37,407 nucleotides of DNA from Lysobacterales bacterium (GTDB lineage: Bacteria; Pseudomonadota; Gammaproteobacteria; Nevskiales; Salinisphaeraceae). Location: NCBI GenBank assembly GCA_002715985.1, contig PBAO01000002.1, positions 1 through 37,407 of the forward strand, written 5' to 3'. Each line of letters begins with the position of its first letter. Position 1 is the stretch's first letter. The translations under genes and the position numbers were made by a program. The notes under the pieces were generated by a model that did no database searches, had not been told where the DNA came from, and saw nothing but the letters and a program-made list of their open reading frames with translations. Below, piece by piece: positions 30,336-37,407 of this stretch.

Positions 30336-31118
30336 GCGCGGCGGGTGCGGGGCCGACATGTCGGCCTGCAGCGGCCCGGGCAGGCTGCGGGTCGCGCAAT
30401 AGCGATAGAGCCGGGTTTCCCGGCCGCGGGCGGTCAGCGCCAGATGATGCGTATCCGGCGTGGTGACCACGACATTGGCCGTGGCCGGACCGCTTGCCGA
30501 GGGGCCGATACAGCCGGCCTGTAAAGAATAGATCATGCCTTGCTGGCTGAGGGTGCGGGTCGTGCACCGGGCCTGCCCCGGGTGACGAAGACTCTGGCCG
30601 TCGAAGACGATCGTCTCGGCCGGGCCGGCCTGCTCGCATGCCCGGCGCACGGCCACGAATGCGCCGTGCGCCAGGGCCAGCGCATCGGCGCTATCGCGCC
30701 GTCGGCAATAGGTGGTGTTGCCGGGCCGGGTCGTCAGGCAATAGGTCAGCGCGCGCTGGTCGATATCCGGGCTGGTGGCGCCGGTGCCGGGGTGCAGCGC
30801 GGTCTGAACGGGGCCGGCCCGGTAGAACAGCTGGCCGGCCGTGGCCTGAGCCTGGTGGGGCACATCCACCCCGCTGGGCCGGTGAAAGATCAGCGCATAG
30901 CCGTTCTCGCTCGGCTGCGAGCGAATATCCAGACTGGCGCCGTGCGCACCGTGCCAGCGCCCGACCCAGGCCGACGGATTGGCCGGGGTGCTGCTGGTCT
31001 TCGCGACCGGCGCCGGCTGCGGCGCCGGTGCGCGCGTGTTCGGCGTGGTGCAGCCGGCCATGCCTGTCATCAGGCCGGCCAACAGGCTGGGCAGCAGAAC
31101 ACGACACATAAAAGACAT
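30318..31118 (-). CDS. Lipoprotein of unknown function
   Basis: A 266-residue lipoprotein: signal peptide with lipobox MAGC (Cys about residue 23), then a Pro/Ala-rich linker (PAPQPAPVAK). The first domain starts WVGRWHGAHGASLDI, a lipocalin- or beta-barrel-like opening that resembles small periplasmic domains measuring about 90 residues. The second half contains several cysteines in repeated contexts (TYCLTTRPG, RCTTRTLSQQG, YRYCATRS) suggesting two or three disulfides. No family recognised. It lies downstream of the MATE exporter in the opposite reading sense order (both minus; the exporter is upstream by 43 bases), so co-transcription is possible. Confidence 0.62.
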   Translation of the reverse strand: MSFMCRVLLPSLLAGLMTGMAGCTTPNTRAPAPQPAPVAKTSSTPANPSAWVGRWHGAHGASLDIRSQPSENGYALIFHRPSGVDVPHQAQATAGQLFYRAGPVQTALHPGTGATSPDIDQRALTYCLTTRPGNTTYCRRRDSADALALAHGAFVAVRRACEQAGPAETIVFDGQSLRHPGQARCTTRTLSQQGMIYSLQAGCIGPSASGPATANVVVTTPDTHHLALTARGRETRLYRYCATRSLPGPLQADMSAPHPPRSVERR

Positions 31119-31161
31119 CACAGACGATTCCGCAGAATGAAGCCGACAATCTAACAAGGTT

Positions 31162-32586
31162 TCAGATCGAAGCGCCCGCCCGGGGACGTGTAATGACCAC
31201 CAGCCGCGCAGTCAGCAGCAATGCGGCTGCCGATAGTCCCGCAATCAGCCCGATCCAGTAGCCGTATACGCCCAGCCCGTCGAACACGCCGTCGATGCCG
31301 CGTGCCAGGACATGCCCGCTGCCCAGGCCCACCGGCCAGTAGGCAAAGAGCGTGACCCACATCAGAACCCGTGTGTCCTTGTAGCCCCGAAGCGCGCCTG
31401 CAAGTGCCACCTGTGCAGCATCGGAGAACTGATAGATCGTGGCGATCAACAACAGCTGCACGGCCAGATGCGCGACGGCCCGGTTCTCGGTATACAGGGC
31501 CACGCCGTAGGGCCCGCCGAAGATCAGGATCAGATCGAGCAGCACGGCGACGAGCATGGCCAGGCCCAGGGCGTTGAAGGCCACGAAGCGCGCATGGCGA
31601 TACTTGGCCCGCCCACGCGCCTGGCCGACGCGAACCGTGAGCGCCATGCCCAGCGACAACGGCAGCATGAACAACAGCGCCGAGAAATTCAGCGCCACCG
31701 TATGCGCCGAGACCACGATCTCGCCGTAGCCGGCCAACAGCAGGGTGATGGCCGTGAACAACGAGATCTCGGAAAACAACGACACGCCGATCGGCGCGCC
31801 GATTCGCAGCTGCTCGGCGATCAGCCCGATGCGCGGGCCGCTGAAGGCGGCACCGACCCGTGCCCGAACATAGGCCGGATGAACACGGCTGTAGACGAAC
31901 AGCCCGACCAGCATCGTCCACATGCTGATCGTCGTGGCGATGCCACAGCCGACCGCGCCCCGTGCCGGGAGATCCGCCAGCCCCAGGGGTAACTCGGTGC
32001 CGAATACCGAAACCAGCCCCGGCCCGCCGAAGATCAAGACCGCATTGGCGATCGCGTTGACGATCAGCCCCGCCAGCGCGAATAACAACGAGGCCCGGGT
32101 ATGGCCGAGCGCATCGGAATAGAACCGCAGCGTTTCATAGGCTGCGATCGCCGGCAGCCCGAAAGCCACGGCCCGCAGATAGGCCCCGGCCAGGCGTGCG
32201 ACATCCGCCGGAATGGCAAACAGCGCCAGCAACGCATCACCATAGACATAGAGTGCGAAACCGCTGGCCATACCGAGCACCACGGCGACCCAGAGCGCCT
32301 GGTGCAGGGCCGGGCGCACCGCGGCCCAGTCGCGTGCGCCCACGTGATGGGCCACGATCGGGGTCAAGCCCATCAGGATGCCGATAAAGGCCACCATGAT
32401 CGGCAGCCAAACGCTCGAGCCGATCGATACCGCGGCCAGGGCGGTGGCATCCACGTGCCCGGACATGGCCACATCCAGAGTGCCCATGCCCATCTGGGCC
32501 AGCTGGGCTCCCAGAATCGGCCATGCCAGGTGGAGCAGGCGCTGGGCCTCGATACGAGACAGCCGGAAATGACGAATCGGCGACAT
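31162..32586 (-). CDS. MATE family multidrug efflux protein (NorM-like)
   Basis: A 474-residue inner-membrane protein with twelve predicted helices in two related halves. The N-terminus LLHLAWPILGAQLAQMGMGTLDVAMSG and the second-half start LRIGAPIGVSLFSEISLF are the twin MATE motifs of the NorM branch. GLTPIVAHHVGA and VRVGQARGR are the conserved loops of each half. Such carriers export cationic drugs in exchange for Na+ or H+. ATG 32586 begins at the expected family N-terminus. It is divergent from the exported protein gene at 32764. Confidence 0.92.
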   Translation of the reverse strand: MSPIRHFRLSRIEAQRLLHLAWPILGAQLAQMGMGTLDVAMSGHVDATALAAVSIGSSVWLPIMVAFIGILMGLTPIVAHHVGARDWAAVRPALHQALWVAVVLGMASGFALYVYGDALLALFAIPADVARLAGAYLRAVAFGLPAIAAYETLRFYSDALGHTRASLLFALAGLIVNAIANAVLIFGGPGLVSVFGTELPLGLADLPARGAVGCGIATTISMWTMLVGLFVYSRVHPAYVRARVGAAFSGPRIGLIAEQLRIGAPIGVSLFSEISLFTAITLLLAGYGEIVVSAHTVALNFSALLFMLPLSLGMALTVRVGQARGRAKYRHARFVAFNALGLAMLVAVLLDLILIFGGPYGVALYTENRAVAHLAVQLLLIATIYQFSDAAQVALAGALRGYKDTRVLMWVTLFAYWPVGLGSGHVLARGIDGVFDGLGVYGYWIGLIAGLSAAALLLTARLVVITRPRAGASI

Positions 32587-32763
32587 GACTCAAGCGCGGG
32601 GGCGCAAACTCCTGGCAGCGATGCCCTGGTGACGATTCCGGGGCGGGCGCCGTAGTCTGTCCGAGTGGGGCGGCCGAGTCGATCGGTACACGCCGCGCCT
32701 GCGATCCGGTATGTTGATTTCGTTGCGGGGCGACCGATCGCCCGGCGTAGCAGGATCGCTTGT

Positions 32764-34302
32764 ATGGCGTATCGGCCCACGACACGATGGTTTTGGATGC
32801 TCGGGCTGTGTCTGGGCATGGTCATGCCCGTGGCCGCGGCCGACAACGCCTGCCACGATGCGCTTGTGGTCGATCAGTGGGCGCCGTTCGTGGCCCTGAC
32901 CGGCCACGGCGATGCCAGCCACGCGCTGGCCGATCTGGGCCGCGTGGTCGCCATGCAGCGCCTGATCGTGGGCCATGCCAGGCCCGATGCTGCGGCCAGA
33001 GCGCTGCGCGGCGAGCTCTGGAAGGGCGTGCGCGATTATGATCTGGATGCGCTCTACGAAGCCCTGCCGGTGGTTGACCCGCCGTGGCGCGCGGCGTATT
33101 TCATCTCGCGCCCGGCCGGCGATATCTATCGCCTGTCGGTGGCCGACGGGCCGGATGCGCCGGTCGATGTCCTGGGCGCGATACGCACCACGCTGGCTGC
33201 TAAACCCGATGAAAAAGCCGATCGCGGCGATGCCTTTACCCTGCGCGGCGAACTGGCGGCCCATATCGGTCCGATCGGTTGGCAGGGGGCATACGAGGCT
33301 GCGGGTCTCGGGATACTGCATAGCGCACAGCCGGCCGCTATCAGCGCGCCGGGCGCCGCCCAGCAGGCCGCTCATACCGCCTTCGGCGAGCTGGCCAGGC
33401 CCGACCGCCCCCTCATGGCCCAGCTCTGGTACGGCCTGTCCGCGACCTGGGCCTGGTATGCCCGTATCGGCCGAGTCGAGCAGCTGCGCGGCGTGCCGGC
33501 CACGGCCGGCGCGACGCATCATCTGCACTATCAGGCCGCGCTCGACGCCAACGAGCTGGCCGATGTGTATCCGGCGGTTGATGACTATATGGCACAGCTG
33601 GCCGATCTGGTCGAGGCCCGGATCCGGGTGACAAGCGCTGCCGGGCAGTGGCTGGTCTTTACCGTGGATTCCGGGGCCCGCCGGATTTCGATCGATGCCT
33701 GGGTCGATGATGAAGGCCATCTCGTGCCCAGCGCTGGCGGTGAGCCCCGACCCGATCGCGCGCTTGGCGATACGCCGGCCCGGGGCGATTTTTCCACGGC
33801 CATCGATGCCACGATGCGTGCCTATGGCCTGGTCATCGCCTTCGAGGACCTCACCACCGATTGGCACTTCACCGGCGACGCCGACAGCGCCCGCCTCGTG
33901 GGCCGTCTCGACGAAGTGCCGGTCACCCGGATCAGCGGGCGGGCGTTCGGTATCGTGCCGACCGGCCTGCTGGATGCTCTCGTGCCCCGGGATATGGCAA
34001 GCTTGGCCGAACAGTTCATGCAGCGTCTGGCCGATAGCGATGAGGGCCTGGGGGCGCGCCTGGCACTGGATTTGACCGGTCGCAGCACCGACAACCGTCT
34101 GCTCTTCGAGGGCGAGGGCGATCTGTTGGACAATTTCTTCGTGCGGTTCGGCGTCAAGCTCATGAACGGGCGTGTCCTGCCCGACAAAGACCAGTTGGCC
34201 GGCCTGCGCCGGCTGCTCGACGACGGCCTTGGCGCTTTCGAGGCCGACCGGCTGCGCCGGGCGAAGATCGGTCGCGTTGATACGGGCTGTCATCTGCGAT
34301 GA
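32764..34302 (+). CDS. Large exported protein of unknown function
   Basis: A 512-residue protein with a Sec signal peptide (YRPTTRWFWMLGLCLGMVMPVAAA, cleavage near residue 25). The mature part begins with a helical segment, then a segment HLHYQAALDANELADVYPAVDDYMAQLADLVEARIRV followed by beta strands (WLVFTVDSGARRISIDAWVDDEGHLVPS). The last 150 residues look like an outer-membrane-associated or lipid-binding beta domain (RGDFSTAIDATMRAYGLVIAFEDL, DWHFTGDADSARLVGRL). No family recognised. ATG 32764 is chosen as the start of the signal peptide. nadB begins 62 bases downstream; a common transcript is possible but a functional link is not evident. Confidence 0.65.
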   Translation: MAYRPTTRWFWMLGLCLGMVMPVAAADNACHDALVVDQWAPFVALTGHGDASHALADLGRVVAMQRLIVGHARPDAAARALRGELWKGVRDYDLDALYEALPVVDPPWRAAYFISRPAGDIYRLSVADGPDAPVDVLGAIRTTLAAKPDEKADRGDAFTLRGELAAHIGPIGWQGAYEAAGLGILHSAQPAAISAPGAAQQAAHTAFGELARPDRPLMAQLWYGLSATWAWYARIGRVEQLRGVPATAGATHHLHYQAALDANELADVYPAVDDYMAQLADLVEARIRVTSAAGQWLVFTVDSGARRISIDAWVDDEGHLVPSAGGEPRPDRALGDTPARGDFSTAIDATMRAYGLVIAFEDLTTDWHFTGDADSARLVGRLDEVPVTRISGRAFGIVPTGLLDALVPRDMASLAEQFMQRLADSDEGLGARLALDLTGRSTDNRLLFEGEGDLLDNFFVRFGVKLMNGRVLPDKDQLAGLRRLLDDGLGAFEADRLRRAKIGRVDTGCHLR

Positions 34303-34364
34303 CCGTACGCGCGTAGATTCTGTCATTCAGGCCGGCCACCGCCGTGCCATCGCATCGGTTTCCT

Positions 34365-35885
34365 ATGGCAATACAACAGACCGATCTTCTGATCGTCGGC
34401 AGCGGTGCGGCCGGCCTGTACGGCGCCTGGTGCGCCGCCCGTGTCGGGCTGACGGTCACGGTGGTCACACGCGGTGTGCTGCGCTCGGGCTCGAGCTACT
34501 GGGCCCAGGGCGGGATCGCTGCCGTCACCGCGCCCGAGGATCGCCTGGCTGACCATGTCGCCGACACAGTGGCCGCTGGCCGCGGGCTGTGTGACACCGA
34601 GCGCGTACAGATCCTCGTCGAAGAAGGCGCTACCCACGTGGCCGGTCTGATTGCAGCCGGCATGGCTTTCGATCGCGATGCCGGTGGCGCCTTGCAGCGC
34701 GGGCTGGAAGGCGGACACGGCACGCATCGGGTACTGCATGCCAAGGGGGCCGAAACCGGTCGGGTGCTGACCGAGTTCCTCGAAGCCCGGCTGGCCGGAT
34801 GTGACAACGTCACGATCATCGAACGCGCCGATGTACTGGCTCTGCTGCAAAGCGAACACGGCGCCGTGGTCGGGGCCGAGCTGTTGTGTGGGCCCGAGCA
34901 CGCACCGCGGCGTCTCCATGCCGGGGCGACGCTACTGGCCACGGGCGGTTATGCCGGGCTGTTCGCTCGCAGCACCAACCCGCCGGGGGCCAACGGCACC
35001 GGGCTGATGCTGGCCGCCGAGGCCGGAGCCCGGCTTGCCGATCTGGAGTTCGTGCAGTTCCACCCCACCGCGTTCTATGATCCCGGCGGCCAGACCTTTC
35101 TGCTGACCGAGGCCCTACGCGGGGCCGGGGCCACGCTGGTCGATGCGCGCGGCCAGCGCTTTCTCGCCGATACGCCGGGCGCTGAACTGGCCCCGCGGGA
35201 CGTCGTGGCCGCGGCCATCCACGCCCAGTGCGCGGCCCAGGATGTGCCCTGCATGGGCCTGGATCTGCGCCACTTGAACCACCGAGCGTTGAGCGCCGAA
35301 TTCGACAGCTTGCTGGCCCGCGTGGCCGGGGCCGGGATCGATATCACGACCACGCCGATCCCGGTCGCTCCGGCCGCGCATTACTGTATCGGCGGTGTAG
35401 CGACCGATGCCATGGCACACAGCGGTATCGACGGGCTGTACGTGGCCGGCGAAACGGCGGCTACCGGGGGGCACGGCGCCAACCGCCTGGCCAGCAATTC
35501 GTTGCTCGAATGCCTGGTCTTCGCGGCCCGCGCCGTTCGTGATCTCGCCGGGCGCGCGCCCGCTGGCGCTGGGCAAGCCATGCCCCGGCCCCGTGCGTAT
35601 CGGGACGCGGCCCGAGCTGATTGTCAGGCACGGCGCAGTGCCGTGCGCGCCGATATCCTGATGGCCGATGTCGGCCTGCTGCGCGACGCGCCGGGCCTGG
35701 CCCGTGCCGAGGCCGCGCTGGCCAAAACACCGACCGGCTGGCCGCCGGGCCGTGCACGAGAGTATTACGACTGGCTGGACCGCGGTACGGCCGATCTGTC
35801 GCAGCGCATCGCCGGGGCCGCCGCTGCGCGTAGTCAGAGTCTCGGGGTGCATCGGCGCCGCGACCATGCGCTGGTCGATGACTGA
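34365..35885 (+). CDS. nadB: L-aspartate oxidase
   Basis: A 506-residue flavoprotein that oxidises L-aspartate to iminoaspartate, the first step of de novo NAD synthesis. FAD-binding VGSGAAGLYGAWCA is at the N-terminus, SSYWAQGGIAAV follows (family signature SxxAQGG), with GHGTHRVLHAKG, EFVQFHPTAF, and the active-site region GGVATDAMAHSGIDGLYVAGE...GGHGANRLASNSLLE. These separate it from succinate dehydrogenase subunit A, as there is no histidyl-FAD partner operon. ATG 34365 (MAIQQTDLL) is preferred over GTG 34344 by family alignment. nadC and nadA follow on the same strand. Confidence 0.95.
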   Translation: MAIQQTDLLIVGSGAAGLYGAWCAARVGLTVTVVTRGVLRSGSSYWAQGGIAAVTAPEDRLADHVADTVAAGRGLCDTERVQILVEEGATHVAGLIAAGMAFDRDAGGALQRGLEGGHGTHRVLHAKGAETGRVLTEFLEARLAGCDNVTIIERADVLALLQSEHGAVVGAELLCGPEHAPRRLHAGATLLATGGYAGLFARSTNPPGANGTGLMLAAEAGARLADLEFVQFHPTAFYDPGGQTFLLTEALRGAGATLVDARGQRFLADTPGAELAPRDVVAAAIHAQCAAQDVPCMGLDLRHLNHRALSAEFDSLLARVAGAGIDITTTPIPVAPAAHYCIGGVATDAMAHSGIDGLYVAGETAATGGHGANRLASNSLLECLVFAARAVRDLAGRAPAGAGQAMPRPRAYRDAARADCQARRSAVRADILMADVGLLRDAPGLARAEAALAKTPTGWPPGRAREYYDWLDRGTADLSQRIAGAAAARSQSLGVHRRRDHALVDD

Positions 35886-35937
35886 GCGGGCGGGCATAGT
35901 AGCTCGGCCCGTAGCCTAATCGACGAGAGGGTCGGTG

Positions 35938-36786
35938 ATGCAGCAAGAACTGGACACGACGCTGGACAGCGTTCGAATCGATCAATGGCTGGCCGAGGAT
36001 CTGGGGCCGGGGGATGTCACCACCCGGGCCACAGTCGGCGCCGATCGTGCAGTGCGGGCCCGCTGGATCGCCAAGGCCGACGGCATCGTCGCCGGCCTGG
36101 CCGAGGCCCTGGCCGTATTCCGGCACCTGGATCCGGCCCTGATCTGGCAGGCCGAGGTCAGCGAGGGCACACGTGTGCGCGCCGGCCAGACGATCGCCAC
36201 ACTGTCGGGCACGGCCCACAGTGTGCTTTCCGGCGAGCGTCTGGCTCTGAACATCGCCCAGCGCATGTCCGGTATTGCCACCGAAACCCGGCGCTATGTC
36301 GATGCCGTGGCCGGCTACGCCGCACAGATACTCGATACCCGCAAGACCGTGCCCGGCCTGCGTGACCTGGACAAGAAAGCCGTCGCCGCGGGCGGCGGCA
36401 CGAATCATCGCTTCGGGCTGTATGACCTGGCCATGATCAAGGACAATCATATCGCTGCGGCCGGCGGTATTGCGCCAGCGGTGGCCGCGGTCCGCGGTGA
36501 TGCGCCCGATATCGCCATCGAGGTCGAAACGACGAGCCTGGCCGAGGTCGATGAAGCCCTGGCCGCGGAGGTGCCCATGATCATGCTCGACAACATGGCG
36601 CCGGCGATGATGCGCGAGGCTGTGGCCCGGGTTGCCGGGCGCGCCCGCCTGGAGGCCTCGGGCAACGTGACACAGGCCAGCATCGCCGCGATCGCAGCCA
36701 CGGGCGTGGATTTCATATCGATCGGCGCGCTCACGCATTCGGTCACCGCCTTCGATATCAGCCAGCGTATCGCGCCCATCGACTGA
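35938..36786 (+). CDS. nadC: Quinolinate phosphoribosyltransferase (decarboxylating)
   Basis: A 282-residue enzyme converting quinolinate and PRPP to nicotinate mononucleotide, CO2 and pyrophosphate. The family motifs [17 protein letters not shown] and [20 protein letters not shown] contain the substrate- and PRPP-binding basic residues; [15 protein letters not shown] and the C-terminal [13 protein letters not shown] complete the barrel. ATG 35938 has GAGAGGG seven bases upstream; a GTG lies immediately before it. It sits 52 bases after nadB and 73 bases before nadA, in operon-like order. Confidence 0.96.
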   Translation: MQQELDTTLDSVRIDQWLAEDLGPGDVTTRATVGADRAVRARWIAKADGIVAGLAEALAVFRHLDPALIWQAEVSEGTRVRAGQTIATLSGTAHSVLSGERLALNIAQRMSGIATETRRYVDAVAGYAAQILDTRKTVPGLRDLDKKAVAAGGGTNHRFGLYDLAMIKDNHIAAAGGIAPAVAAVRGDAPDIAIEVETTSLAEVDEALAAEVPMIMLDNMAPAMMREAVARVAGRARLEASGNVTQASIAAIAATGVDFISIGALTHSVTAFDISQRIAPID

Positions 36787-36859
36787 CGCGGCCCGGCCGC
36801 GGATACAGACTATAAATCGAACGCCGGCGTCGGCCGGCACGCAAGGGGAGAACGACGTC

Positions 36860-37407
36860 ATGCCATCACAAGCCGAGCTGATCACCGAGATCGAGCGCCT
36901 CAAGGCCGCCAAGAACGCCGTTATCCTGGCGCACAACTACGAGCGGCCCGAAATCCAGGATATCGCCGATTACCTGGGGGATTCGCTGGGCCTGTCGCGC
37001 CAGGCGGCGGCCACGAAAGCCGATGTGATCGTGTTCTGCGGCGTTCATTTCATGGCCGAGACCGCCTCCATCATCGCCCAGGACAAGACCGTGCTGATCC
37101 CGGACGAGAACGCCGGCTGCTCGCTGGCCGAGTCGATCACCTACGACCAGCTCGTGGCCTGGAAGGCCGAGCACCCCGGCGCGACCGTGGTGGCCTATGT
37201 GAACACCTCGGCAGCCATCAAGTCCGAATGTGATTACTGCGTGACCTCGTCCAACGCCGTGGCCGTGATCAACGCCATCCCCGAGGGCGAGGAGATCCTG
37301 TTCCTGCCGGATCGTTTCCTGGGCACTTACGTCGAGATGATCACCGGTCGCAAGCTGCATATCTGGCCCGGCGCCTGTCATGTGCACGAAAAGATCGGCG
37401 ACATGAA
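36860..37407 (+). CDS. nadA: Quinolinate synthase, 3' end beyond window
   Basis: The first 182 residues are present; the frame runs off the window end. NadA joins iminoaspartate and dihydroxyacetone phosphate to make quinolinate using a [4Fe-4S] cluster. Visible features are the substrate residues in [15 protein letters not shown] (H25, Y27), [10 protein letters not shown], and two of the three expected cluster cysteines: C87 in [10 protein letters not shown] and C173 in [22 protein letters not shown] is also conserved. ATG 36860 has AAGGGGAG upstream. A TATAAA element at 36810-36815 could give nadA its own promoter. The DHAP substrate can also be supplied by the dihydroxyacetone kinase in this window, but that link is only metabolic. 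Confidence 0.95.
   Translation, partial: MPSQAELITEIERLKAAKNAVILAHNYERPEIQDIADYLGDSLGLSRQAAATKADVIVFCGVHFMAETASIIAQDKTVLIPDENAGCSLAESITYDQLVAWKAEHPGATVVAYVNTSAAIKSECDYCVTSSNAVAVINAIPEGEEILFLPDRFLGTYVEMITGRKLHIWPGACHVHEKIGDM

Noticed and set aside
32590-34326. Minus-strand frame of 578 codons opposite the exported protein before nadB
   Set aside because: The plus-strand frame has a signal peptide and normal residue composition; the minus frame does not resemble a protein and arises from third-position GC bias.
35461-36936. Minus-strand frame of 491 codons across nadB and nadC
   Set aside because: It is antisense to two strongly conserved enzymes and has no start signal.
1-37407. Mobile elements, CRISPR arrays, rRNA genes, phage or defence systems
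   Set aside because: Looked for transposase, integrase, nuclease or repeat-spacer patterns and found none; the window reads as ordinary core and accessory chromosome.

Overview
The window is GC-rich, gene-dense bacterial chromosome. It looks like a halophilic or marine gammaproteobacterium, with Salinisphaera-like organisms a reasonable guess. The markers are fused MnmC, SthA-type transhydrogenase, a YccS-type FUSC protein, a BCCT osmolyte transporter and a nadB-nadC-nadA cluster. This is inference from gene content; no rRNA gene is present. I see no insertion sequence, phage gene, integrase or CRISPR array.

Layout. 72-1795 (minus): TauE/SafE-like permease translationally coupled to an FtsJ-like RNA methyltransferase. 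1796-1974: divergent promoter region with a large inverted repeat. 1975-4128: YccS-like FUSC protein. 4143-5943 (minus): triple-YrhK membrane protein, tRNA-Glu(CTC) with a good promoter, a small membrane protein and a rhomboid protease. 6005-8747: DUF427 protein, fused ATP-dependent dihydroxyacetone kinase and a one-domain asparaginase. 8802-11899 (minus): two exported proteins. 12137-14260: tandem AdeT-like periplasmic solute-binding proteins. 14453-15377: a 47-residue zinc-ribbon protein and a metallophosphoesterase. 15349-17879 (minus): secretory-lipase-like lipoprotein and a CynX/NimT-type MFS transporter, divergent from a LysR regulator (18269-19186). 19520-21211 (minus): BCCT transporter with a clear terminator. 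21519-25319: YbaN-like protein, a lipoprotein, a membrane zinc-ribbon protein and mnmC. 25320-25672: structured leader region. 25644-26765: class I DAHP synthase. 26699-32586: DUF2452-like protein, sthA, lipoproteins, a ring-cleaving dioxygenase-like VOC protein and a MATE exporter. 32764-37407: an unrecognised exported protein, then nadB, nadC and nadA (cut by the window end), the de novo route from aspartate to nicotinate mononucleotide.

The most interesting segment is the leader of the DAHP synthase gene (25294-25672). It holds a short open frame with six aromatic codons (Phe, Tyr and Trp) within eleven, then several hairpins, a strong intrinsic terminator, and a second short frame with a good ribosome binding site that overlaps the start of the enzyme gene. 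This looks like translation-dependent attenuation of the first step of aromatic amino acid synthesis. Other notable points are a 19-base inverted motif between tauE and yccS with a third variant copy before the LysR gene, an apparently leaderless LysR mRNA, the 47-residue zinc-ribbon gene, and several clean dyad operators.
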